This document shows positions 6,883-12,589 of a stretch of 12,589 bases of DNA, in pieces (position 1 is the stretch's first letter; every line of letters starts with the position of its first letter). Origin of the DNA: an uncultured Bacteroidota bacterium (GTDB lineage Bacteria; Bacteroidota; Bacteroidia; Chitinophagales; LD1); the NCBI GenBank assembly GCA_937894725.1, contig CALAYL010000079.1, forward strand, positions 1 through 12,589. Reading direction: 5' to 3'. Both the position numbers and the translations under genes were made by a program. The notes beneath the pieces are model-generated. The model was not told the origin of the DNA and searched no databases. It saw nothing but the letters and a program-made list of their open reading frames with translations.

Positions 6883-8652
6883 ATGTCTCAAGATAAAAAA
6901 GCCCCAATTTCTAAATCAGACCTCTCAAAGGCGTTATCCATTTACAAGTACATTTTACCCTTCAAATGGCACTTTATCATAGGTTTACTCTGCCTTGTAG
7001 CGAGTACAGCTGTAGTATCTATCATACCTATGGGTTTTAGAGAATTAGTAGATGCCGCCAACAGAAATGCAATGGGTGAAGACAAGCTAAAAGAAATAGG
7101 CGTGCTACTAGGCGTTACACTTTTAGTGCAGGCATTTTTTTCGTTTTTTAGAATTTATCTATTTGAGTATGTGAGCCAAAATGCTATGGCCGAAATCCGA
7201 AAAGCAGTCTATCAAAAAATCATGACACAGCCTATTTTCTTTTTTGAAAGCAGACGAGTGGGCGAACTCACTTCTCGTATTACCAACGATATTTCGCAAT
7301 TACAAGAGTCGCTCTCTATGAACTTGGCCATGCTCGTTCGACAGTTGGTATTGCCGATAGTGTGTATTCCATTTTTGTTCAAAATATCTATCAGTCTTAC
7401 ATTTTGGATGCTCGCTACTGTACCTGTGATGATGGTAGCCACCGTATTTTTTGGTCGATATATCAAAAAACTGTCTCGAACCGCTCAAGATGCACTGGCC
7501 GAAACCAATGTAATAGTAGAGGAAACTTTTCAAGGTATAGATGTGGTAAAAGCCTTTACCAACGAAGCTTTTGAAATCAATAGATACCGAAATATCAATG
7601 ATAAAGTCGTAAAAGTTTTTATTCACGCATCAAAATACAGAGCAGCCTTCGTATCATTTATCATTTTCTCGATGTTTGGAGCGATAGTGTTGATTGTATC
7701 CAAAGGACTCTCGATAGTGGCTGCTAACGAACTCACTATTGGTCAACTGATTGAATTTTTACTCTATACCGTATTTATAGGTGGCTCGCTGGGAGGTTTG
7801 AGTGAAAGCTATGCTGTGATTCAAAAAACAGTAGGTGCATCGGAGCGAGTGCAAGAGATTTTAGAAGAAAAAGAAGAGGTGACAATCCCCAATCAGAAAA
7901 CAGAAATAACAACCGATGGGGCTATACAGCTTAAAAATATTCGCTTTGCCTATCCATCGCGAATCGACCATCTGATACTCGATGATGTAAGCATAGATAT
8001 AGCTGCTGGTCAAAAAGTAGCTTTGGTAGGCCCTTCTGGTTCGGGCAAATCTACGATCATCAAACTCATCGCTAAACTATACGAAAACTACGAAGGGCAA
8101 ATTACTGCAGGCAATAAATCATTGCGCGATTTGAATGTAACGGATTGGAGAGAAAAAATAGGCGTAGTGCCACAGGAGACTATTTTATTTGGCGGTACTA
8201 TTCGAGAAAATATAGCGTATGGTAAAACATCCGCCACTGAAGCCGAAGTAAAATCTGCAGCAGAAAAAGCATTTGCGTTAGAGTTTATCGACACATTTCC
8301 CGATGGATTTGACACTGTAGTGGGTGAACGAGGGGTAAAATTAAGCGGTGGTCAGCGACAGCGGATTGCTATTGCCAGAGCCATTTTGCGCGACCCGAAG
8401 ATTTTGCTTTTAGATGAAGCTACTTCAGCGCTAGATTCTGTATCCGAAAAGCTTGTTAAGCAAGCACTCGATGAACTAATGAAAAACCGAACTACGATTA
8501 TCATTGCACACCGGTTATCTACTATTCGCGAAGCAGATAAAATAGTGGTAATGAACAAAGGGAAAATCATTGAACAAGGCAGTCACCTTGAATTGACTAA
8601 ACTAGATAATGGGCTGTACAACCACCTATTACAACTTCAATACAGCGAGTAA
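6883..8652 (+). CDS. ABC exporter with fused permease and ATPase domains (MsbA/multidrug type)
   Basis: Encodes 589 residues, the usual size of a half-transporter that works as a homodimer in the inner membrane. The N-terminal half (about 28-315) has hydrophobic stretches consistent with six membrane helices (for example 31-53, 73-95, 150-190, 255-300) and the type I exporter loop TSRITNDISQLQ (130-141). The ATPase domain shows A-loop Tyr357, Walker A GPSGSGKST (383-391), Q-loop Gln431, signature LSGGQ (487-491), Walker B ILLLDE (507-512) and H-loop His543. All catalytic residues are present. The substrate (lipid A core, other lipid or drug) cannot be read from the sequence. No in-frame start exists upstream before a stop. 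AAGGGGAG lies 36 nt before the ATG, too far for a ribosome site. The gene seems monocistronic; the next gene has its own promoter. Confidence 0.95.
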   Translation: MSQDKKAPISKSDLSKALSIYKYILPFKWHFIIGLLCLVASTAVVSIIPMGFRELVDAANRNAMGEDKLKEIGVLLGVTLLVQAFFSFFRIYLFEYVSQNAMAEIRKAVYQKIMTQPIFFFESRRVGELTSRITNDISQLQESLSMNLAMLVRQLVLPIVCIPFLFKISISLTFWMLATVPVMMVATVFFGRYIKKLSRTAQDALAETNVIVEETFQGIDVVKAFTNEAFEINRYRNINDKVVKVFIHASKYRAAFVSFIIFSMFGAIVLIVSKGLSIVAANELTIGQLIEFLLYTVFIGGSLGGLSESYAVIQKTVGASERVQEILEEKEEVTIPNQKTEITTDGAIQLKNIRFAYPSRIDHLILDDVSIDIAAGQKVALVGPSGSGKSTIIKLIAKLYENYEGQITAGNKSLRDLNVTDWREKIGVVPQETILFGGTIRENIAYGKTSATEAEVKSAAEKAFALEFIDTFPDGFDTVVGERGVKLSGGQRQRIAIARAILRDPKILLLDEATSALDSVSEKLVKQALDELMKNRTTIIIAHRLSTIREADKIVVMNKGKIIEQGSHLELTKLDNGLYNHLLQLQYSE

Positions 8653-8676
8653 TCAGGCATTGCAAAAGCTCATTGC

Positions 8677-8705
8677 TTGTGACTTACAGCTGGCTACTAG
8701 ATTTG
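8677..8705 (+). promoter_or_regulatory. Promoter of the DUF4397/T9SS protein gene with long leader
   Basis: TTG (8677-8679), 18 nt, then TAGATTTG (8698-8705) match the Bacteroidota consensus TTG-N-TAnnTTTG perfectly. It begins 24 bp after the ABC exporter stop. Transcription starting about 7 nt downstream would give a 5' leader of roughly 105-110 nt before the ATG at 8820. No Shine-Dalgarno and no convincing riboswitch fold were seen in the leader. Confidence 0.65.
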
Positions 8706-8819
8706 TTAAAGAGTTTAAAACTTAGAGCATATAATTATTTTTTATTGTACGTAAATGAACAAAACAAAAATTTAATTGTAGTTTAGGGGTATTCATTTAA
8801 TAACCAAAACACAATACGT

Positions 8820-10649
8820 ATGAAAAAAATTCTTCTCTCATTTAGCTTTATGGGGCTTATTGCCACTGGAGTTAACGCCCAAGGAAAACTCCTTGTTGTC
8901 CATAATAGTCCAGATCCAGCATTAGCTACAGTAGATGTATGGACTGAAGTAGCCGCAGCGGGTGTATATCAAAAACTAGCTGATGATGTAAAATACAAGG
9001 ATGGCTATTTTTACACAATTCCTAGCTTACCAATACCTGGGGCTAACTTAGTGATTCACCTTAAAGCCGCTAACAGCACAATGTCATCTGATCCAGACTT
9101 GTATTCTCAAACAGTGACTGGAGTACCTACGGGAAACAATGTGGCGGTAATTAATGGTGTAACCGCTGCCCTTGCAGTTACAAAAACTAATCCAGGAGGT
9201 GTGCCAACAACCTTAAATGTTGATTTTATTACTTCTGGAGTACAATTCTCTTCATCAAATGCAAATCAAATCCAAGCTGCCGTTCACCATGGTGTAGTAG
9301 ATGCGGATAGCGTGTATGTTCAGAGCTTTATCACTACCATTCAACAACCAGCTAGAGATGTTTTAGCACAAGTTAAATTTAGAAAAACAGGAGTTTATAC
9401 TGCTATACCAGCAGCATCAAGAAGACTTCATATAATTCCTGCTGGCGCTCCTCAAACATCACCTGCTTACGCAGCTAACGGAGATGCGTTGAAAACACTT
9501 GGAGGCAAAGCAGCATTTGTTGTAGCTACTGGATTTCGAGATACAACTGGTACAAACTCTGCCAACACAGTTAAACTAATGGCTTATGTAACAGATGCTA
9601 CAACAGCGGATGGTGTAATCACTCCTGCTGAATTGCCTGCAGAAAAAGTAGCCGGTGTAGTGCAAGTATTTCATGACGCTGCAGATCCAAAAGTAAAAGC
9701 GGTAGATTTGTATGTAGGCGGCATGAAACAAGTAATAGGTCTTGTTTACCGTACAGGATTCCAGTCTGCGGGCTTTATCCAAGACTTCGACTACAATATC
9801 GATTTAAACCCTAAAGATTCATCTAATGTAGTACTTTCTACAAAACTTCGTTTTGATAGCGATAGCGTAGTAGCTGTAGTATCGGGAGTTGTTGACACTA
9901 CAGGATTCTCTGTAAACCCTGATGGAGAAAGTCGTAAATTAAATTTCTTTTTGAACAAGCCAGCTAGAGTAACTCAACCTGCTGGAAGCACTATGGTAAC
10001 TGTGTTTCACGGAGCTACAGACGCACCTACCGTATCATTGACTTACAACTTGGGTGGAACTCAAGTAGATTTAATCTCTGGACTGAAGTATGGTAAATTC
10101 CAAACAGCTACTGTACCAGGTATTGGTTCTTCACTTCCTACAGCATTGGGAACTATAGTTGCAGATTTGAGATTGCCAGGAGGAGCTCTTTATAAGTCAT
10201 ACTTAGTGCCTTTAGCAGCTATCGATGGTAGAGCAGTGACTGTTTGTGCTTCTGGATTTGTAGATACAGCAGCTAATCAAAATGGCACTTCTTTCAAATT
10301 GTTTTTGGGTATCCCAAGTTCTCCATTCCCGCAAATCCTCTTTTTGAAAGATACCTCTATTGCTAATAGCATAAACGATCCATCAGTTGCTGACTTAGGA
10401 TTCCGTATGTTCCCTAATCCAGTAGCAAACCAGCTCGTAATGGCATTCGATGTACAAAAATCTACAAACGTAGCTATCGACATCATCGATATCAATGGTA
10501 GAGTGGTAAAAGCAGTAACAAACGAAACTTTCAGCCAAGCAACTAATGTAAAATCTGTAAATACTACTGAGCTTTCTAACGGTCTATATTTCGCAAGAGT
10601 AAAGAGTGATACAAAAACTTCGGTATATAAATTTAACGTATTGAAATAA
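8820..10649 (+). CDS. Secreted protein with four tandem DUF4397-like domains and T9SS type A sorting domain
   Basis: Encodes 609 residues. The signal peptide is MKKILLSFSFMGLIATGVNA, cleavage likely before Gln21. Four regions of about 100-125 residues each carry the DUF4397-like H-x-x-x-D start: VVHNSPDPALATVDV (26-40), AVHHGVVDADSVYV (154-167), VFHDAADPKVKAVDLYV (283-299) and VFHGATDAPTVSL (395-407). DUF4397 domains are predicted beta-sandwiches of unknown function in secreted proteins. The tail from about 523 (FRMFPNPVANQ, IIDINGRVVK, TTELSNGLYFARV, YKFNVLK) is a type A sorting domain, so the mature protein should be exported by T9SS to the surface or medium. It has its own promoter and a strong terminator, so it is a single-gene unit. 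A surface or matrix role is inferred; no catalytic motif was found. Confidence 0.9.
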   Translation: MKKILLSFSFMGLIATGVNAQGKLLVVHNSPDPALATVDVWTEVAAAGVYQKLADDVKYKDGYFYTIPSLPIPGANLVIHLKAANSTMSSDPDLYSQTVTGVPTGNNVAVINGVTAALAVTKTNPGGVPTTLNVDFITSGVQFSSSNANQIQAAVHHGVVDADSVYVQSFITTIQQPARDVLAQVKFRKTGVYTAIPAASRRLHIIPAGAPQTSPAYAANGDALKTLGGKAAFVVATGFRDTTGTNSANTVKLMAYVTDATTADGVITPAELPAEKVAGVVQVFHDAADPKVKAVDLYVGGMKQVIGLVYRTGFQSAGFIQDFDYNIDLNPKDSSNVVLSTKLRFDSDSVVAVVSGVVDTTGFSVNPDGESRKLNFFLNKPARVTQPAGSTMVTVFHGATDAPTVSLTYNLGGTQVDLISGLKYGKFQTATVPGIGSSLPTALGTIVADLRLPGGALYKSYLVPLAAIDGRAVTVCASGFVDTAANQNGTSFKLFLGIPSSPFPQILFLKDTSIANSINDPSVADLGFRMFPNPVANQLVMAFDVQKSTNVAIDIIDINGRVVKAVTNETFSQATNVKSVNTTELSNGLYFARVKSDTKTSVYKFNVLK

Positions 10650-10671
10650 GCTTCGCTGCTCATTTTTAAGC

Positions 10672-10701
10672 AAGCGCTCCAGCAATGGGGCGCTTTTTTT
10701 T
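10672..10701 (+). terminator. Strong rho-independent terminator of the DUF4397 protein gene
   Basis: AGCGCTCC (10673-10680) pairs with GGGGCGCT (10687-10694), one G-T wobble, loop AGCAAT. The stem runs into an eight-T tract (10694-10701), and A10672 adds one more pair. It lies 23 bp after the stop codon. Stem, loop and T-run are all textbook. Confidence 0.9.
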
Positions 10702-10723
10702 GTGCCTTTGAATCTTTGAATTG

Positions 10724-10736
10724 GCCTAAATTAGGC
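10724..10736. repeat. Interrupted palindrome GCCTAA-A-TTAGGC
   Basis: A perfect 6-bp inverted repeat around a single base, in the spacer after the terminator. The size and symmetry would suit a dimeric DNA-binding protein, but no gene starts next to it. Function unknown. Confidence 0.4.
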
Positions 10737-10758
10737 TGCTTAGCAAATAAATCCTAGT

Positions 10759-10795
10759 ATCTCAAAGGTAATGCTTAATATATTCCCTTTGAGAT
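10759..10795. repeat. Perfect 10-bp inverted repeat with 17-nt loop
   Basis: ATCTCAAAGG (10759-10768) and CCTTTGAGAT (10786-10795) are exact inverted copies around an AT-rich 17-nt loop. There is no T-run after either arm, so it is not an intrinsic terminator. It could be part of a small RNA, a protein site or a mobile-repeat relic. Confidence 0.5.
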
Positions 10796-10832
10796 GCAAT
10801 TTTCAAGCTGCGGATTAACAAACTTAACCCCA

Positions 10833-10878
10833 TTTGGATTGCAAAGTGTATGTAATCCAAACACCCATAGTACATACA
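10833..10878. repeat. Interlocked inverted repeats (pseudoknot-like)
   Basis: TTTGGATT (10833-10840) pairs with AATCCAAA (10854-10861). Inside its 13-nt loop, TGTATGT (10847-10853) is complementary to ACATACA (10872-10878), 10 nt downstream of the first stem. The two pairings cross, as in an H-type pseudoknot, and the geometry works on either strand. Function unknown; chance pairing in AT-rich DNA cannot be excluded. Confidence 0.4.
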
Positions 10879-10905
10879 AAAATCCCCTAGCTAAAAGCTA
10901 AGGGA
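10878..10905 (-). terminator. Rho-independent terminator of rpsU
   Basis: On the minus strand CCCTTAGCT-ttt-AGCTAGGGG forms a nine-pair stem with one U-G wobble, extended by an A-T pair at the base and followed by five T (10878-10882). On the plus strand the wobble becomes a C-A mismatch and the T-run is missing, so it is oriented for the bS21 gene. The stem begins 24 bp after the rpsU stop. Confidence 0.8.
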
Positions 10906-10929
10906 CTCTTTATAATGAAATTGAATAGA

Positions 10930-11124
10930 CTATAGATCGTTCTCTCTGATATAACGAAGCGTCATAGCTGCTTTTTTAATCGCATCTCTTCGTACTACCG
11001 ATGGCTTACTGAAAGCCTGACGTTTACGTAGTTGCTTTAAAATACCCGCGCGATCGTATTTCTTTTTGTACTTGCGGAGGGCCTTGTCTAATGAGTCGCT
11101 GTCGCGTGTGTCTACTATAAGCAT
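10930..11124 (-). CDS. rpsU: Small ribosomal subunit protein bS21
   Basis: Encodes 64 residues, normal for Bacteroidota bS21. The pattern MLIVDTRDSDSLDKALRKYKKK (residues 1-22), with the LRKRQAFSKPSVVRR block (32-46) and C-terminal ALRYIREN-like end, fits the family. bS21 binds the 30S platform. In Bacteroidota it helps hide the 16S rRNA tail, which is why most genes here lack Shine-Dalgarno sequences (published for Flavobacterium). The gene follows the acyl-CoA dehydrogenase gene by 51 bp on the same strand but has its own strong promoter and terminator, so it is probably transcribed alone as well as by read-through. The leader is purine-rich but lacks the GGAGG core expected for this gene. 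Confidence 0.95.
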   Translation of the reverse strand: MLIVDTRDSDSLDKALRKYKKKYDRAGILKQLRKRQAFSKPSVVRRDAIKKAAMTLRYIRENDL

Positions 11125-11125
11125 G

Positions 11126-11136
11126 CTTTTCTTTCT
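11126..11136 (-). promoter_or_regulatory. Purine-rich leader element of rpsU (possible variant Shine-Dalgarno)
   Basis: On the minus strand the 11 bases AGAAAGAAAAG end one base before the ATG. AGAAAG (11131-11136) could pair with the last six bases (CUUUCU) of the usual Bacteroidota 16S 3' tail CCUCCUUUCU, six bases before the start. The GGAGG part that normally makes the rpsU site exceptionally strong in this phylum is replaced by A-rich sequence. Confidence 0.35.
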
Positions 11137-11153
11137 TTTTTAAATTTAGTGTG

Positions 11154-11181
11154 CAAATATACTATTTTTTTTCTTTTACAA
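11154..11181 (-). promoter_or_regulatory. Promoter of rpsU
   Basis: On the minus strand TTG (11179-11181), 17 nt, then TATATTTG (11154-11161): a perfect match to the Bacteroidota consensus. The TTG is the last sense codon (Leu382) of the upstream acyl-CoA dehydrogenase gene. The expected leader is about 20-25 nt. Confidence 0.75.
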
Positions 11182-12324
11182 ATTACCTTTTACAATTTCT
11201 CTCGAAATTACTAGTTTTTGTATCTCTGAAGTACCTTCTCCTATGGTGCAAAGTTTAGAATCTCTATAGAATTTTTCTACTGGAAAATCTTTCGTATATC
11301 CATAACCGCCAAACACTTGTATAGCATCTGTAGATATCTGTACCGCTATTTCAGAGGTATAATATTTAGCAAAAGCAGATTCTTTGGTCATTGGCTTTTT
11401 CTCATTTTTTAAATAGGCTGCTTGCATAGTGAGTAGCTCTCCTGCCTCGATTTTGGTCGCCATGTCTGCCAATTTGAATCCGATAGCTTGAAATTCAGCG
11501 ATAGGCTGACCAAATTGTTGACGCTCTTTAGCATACTTTACAGATGCTTCGTATGCTCCTTTTGCGATACCAAGGCCTAATGCCGCTATCGATATACGTC
11601 CACCATCTAAAATCTGCATAGCCTGTTTAAATCCTTTGCCCACCTCCCCTATTACTGCACTCTCTGATACTCTACAGTTATCAAAAATCATTTCGGCAGT
11701 TTCAGAAGCACGCATACCTAACTTATTTTCTTTTTTTCCGGCTTTTAGTCCTGGATTACTTCGCTCTACTATAAAGGCTGTGATACCATTTGAATCTAAC
11801 AACTCTCCTGTACGAGCTAAAACTACTGCCACATCGCCAGTTGCTCCGTGTGTAATCCAGTTTTTTGTACCGTTCAATACCCATTCTGAACCTTCTTTTT
11901 TTGCTACACAACGCATACGCATTGCATCAGAACCCGTATTGGCTTCTGTAAGTCCCCATGCGCCTATCCACTCTCCGCTAGCTAACTTAGGTAGATATTT
12001 TTTCTTTTGTTCTTCGCTACCATGATAATAAATATGCCCAGTGCAAAGTGAGTTGTGTGCTGCCATCGAAAGCCCAATAGAACCACATACTTTAGCTATC
12101 TCTACGATAGCTGTTACATACTCAAAATAACTAAAGCCTGAGCCGCCATATTCTTGAGGAACATACACGCCCATAAGGCCTAGTTCACCCATTTTTCTAA
12201 ACAATTCTCGTGGAAATGTCTGGGATTCATCCCAGTCCATAAGATATGGTCTGATTTCTTTTTCAGCAAAATCGCGACAAACCTGTGCGATCATTTTTTG
12301 ATTTTCGTTTTTAGAAAAATCCAT
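11176..12324 (-). CDS. Acyl-CoA dehydrogenase (short-chain/butyryl type)
   Basis: Encodes 382 residues, the family's usual length for soluble tetrameric FAD enzymes. It oxidises acyl-CoA to trans-2-enoyl-CoA, passing electrons to an electron-transfer flavoprotein, and so makes the substrate of the hydratase at 390-1169. Seen: N-terminal helical domain (1-about 120), the FAD/substrate stretch WGLTEANTGSDAMRM (123-137), KNWITHG (154-160), RQQFGQPIAEFQ (268-279), VFGGYGYTKDFPVEKFYRD (337-355) and IGEGTSEIQKL (361-371). Glu363 is at the position of the catalytic base used by short- and medium-chain enzymes. The start ATG has no Shine-Dalgarno and I found no clear promoter. rpsU follows by 51 bp on the same strand. 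Exact chain length (butyryl, isovaleryl or other) cannot be decided from motifs alone. Confidence 0.95.
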   Translation of the reverse strand: MDFSKNENQKMIAQVCRDFAEKEIRPYLMDWDESQTFPRELFRKMGELGLMGVYVPQEYGGSGFSYFEYVTAIVEIAKVCGSIGLSMAAHNSLCTGHIYYHGSEEQKKKYLPKLASGEWIGAWGLTEANTGSDAMRMRCVAKKEGSEWVLNGTKNWITHGATGDVAVVLARTGELLDSNGITAFIVERSNPGLKAGKKENKLGMRASETAEMIFDNCRVSESAVIGEVGKGFKQAMQILDGGRISIAALGLGIAKGAYEASVKYAKERQQFGQPIAEFQAIGFKLADMATKIEAGELLTMQAAYLKNEKKPMTKESAFAKYYTSEIAVQISTDAIQVFGGYGYTKDFPVEKFYRDSKLCTIGEGTSEIQKLVISREIVKGNL

Positions 12325-12428
12325 GTGTTTTTAGTTTTAGCCATGCGAATATAATATGAAAAATGAGTTTTACTTTGATTATTATTCACACATCATGTTT
12401 GAATTGATGATCAAGCTATTTCTTTTTA

Positions 12429-12468
12429 ACCCAAAAAAGTATCAAATTTTTCAAAGCACATTTTGGGT
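12429..12468. repeat. 8-bp inverted repeat upstream of the acyl-CoA dehydrogenase gene
   Basis: ACCCAAAA (12429-12436) and TTTTGGGT (12461-12468) are exact inverted copies with a 24-nt AT-rich loop, about 105 bp upstream of the start codon. It may be an operator or chance. Nothing else was recognised in 12325-12477. Confidence 0.25.
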
Positions 12469-12477
12469 CTAAGACAC

Positions 12478-12508
12478 AAAAAAGGGGGACATCAAATTGA
12501 TATCCCCC
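12478..12508 (-). terminator. Rho-independent terminator of the partial gene at the right edge
   Basis: On the minus strand GGGGGATATCA-att-TGATGTCCCCC pairs fully (one U-G wobble) and is followed by six T (12478-12483). On the plus strand the wobble is a C-A mismatch, though TCTTTT follows, so some activity in that direction is possible. It lies 17 bp after the stop of the minus-strand frame at 12526. Confidence 0.85.
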
Positions 12509-12525
12509 TCTTTTACATTTTAAAT

Positions 12526-12589
12526 CTAAACTAGTTTAAAATACTTGTTGTAAGCATATAGCAAGCCTCCAGCCAAAAGGGCTAAAATA
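12526..12589 (-). CDS. C-terminal end of an unidentified protein with a terminal hydrophobic helix (5' partial)
   Basis: The minus-strand frame is open from the window edge to TAG at 12526-12528. It gives 20 residues, ILALLAGGLLYAYNKYFKLV: a hydrophobic stretch followed by a basic/aromatic end, typical of a C-terminal membrane helix with a short positively charged tail. The strong minus-strand terminator just downstream supports a real gene end. Too little is visible to name the protein. Confidence 0.55.
   Translation of the reverse strand, partial: ILALLAGGLLYAYNKYFKLV

Noticed and set aside
8653..8676. Terminator for the ABC exporter gene
   Set aside because: Only an imperfect short stem and direct CATTGC copies are visible, without a T-run.
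10277..10663. 128-codon minus-strand open frame over the end of the DUF4397 protein gene
   Set aside because: It is antisense to the T9SS sorting domain, has no recognisable domain and no promoter, and its start lies in the spacer before the terminator.
11636..12025. 129-codon open frame on the plus strand inside the acyl-CoA dehydrogenase gene
   Set aside because: It is exactly antisense to a strongly conserved enzyme region, and its composition (Ser/Pro/Phe-rich, no domain) is that of a shadow frame.
390..12324. Beta-oxidation operon formed by the hydratase and the acyl-CoA dehydrogenase
   Set aside because: The two genes are about 10 kb apart with unrelated, oppositely oriented genes between them.

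Overview
The window looks like a chromosomal segment of a Bacteroidota bacterium, probably in or near Chitinophagales/Sphingobacteriales; I cannot place the genus. The evidence is: three proteins with type IX secretion (T9SS) C-terminal sorting domains (two type A, one type B), almost no Shine-Dalgarno sequences, AT-rich start regions, several promoters of the Bacteroidota form TTG-N17/18-TAnnTTTG, and a Bacteroidota-style bS21 gene. No integrase, transposase, tRNA, rRNA or CRISPR array was seen.

Left part (1-6406). The 3' end of a secreted protein (probably a trypsin/lysyl-endopeptidase-like protease with a T9SS type A tail) converges on an enoyl-CoA hydratase gene with a 2-bp gap. The hydratase gene diverges from an M61-family metallopeptidase with a PDZ domain. 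That gene converges, with a 5-bp gap and a small hairpin, on a 1084-residue secreted adhesin-like protein. The adhesin has a lamin-tail-like N-terminal region, PKD/Ig-like domains, nine alternating two-cysteine modules with a ~102-residue period, and a type B sorting domain.

Middle (6407-8819). What first looks like an empty gap holds a small minus-strand gene of 60 codons with an excellent promoter. Its stop overlaps (ATGA) the start of a second frame that ends after 13 codons. I read this as the remains of a two-gene cassette whose second member has been lost. Next comes a plus-strand MsbA-type ABC exporter, then a well-formed promoter with a leader of about 110 nt for the next gene.

Right part (8820-12589). 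A 609-residue secreted protein with four tandem DUF4397-like domains and a type A sorting tail ends at a strong rho-independent terminator. A structured 228-bp spacer follows, with several inverted repeats. Then come three minus-strand genes: rpsU (bS21) with its own promoter and terminator, an acyl-CoA dehydrogenase, and, cut by the window edge, the last 20 codons of a gene ending in a hydrophobic helix, followed by its own terminator.

Functionally the window mixes fatty-acid beta-oxidation (acyl-CoA dehydrogenase and enoyl-CoA hydratase, about 10 kb apart and not in one operon), cell-surface/secreted T9SS cargo, lipid or drug export, and translation. I do not see a complete new defence or biosynthetic system. 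The most unusual items are the decayed cassette at 6544-6764, the alternating-module adhesin, and the rpsU leader, which lacks the GGAGG-type Shine-Dalgarno expected for this gene in Bacteroidota.
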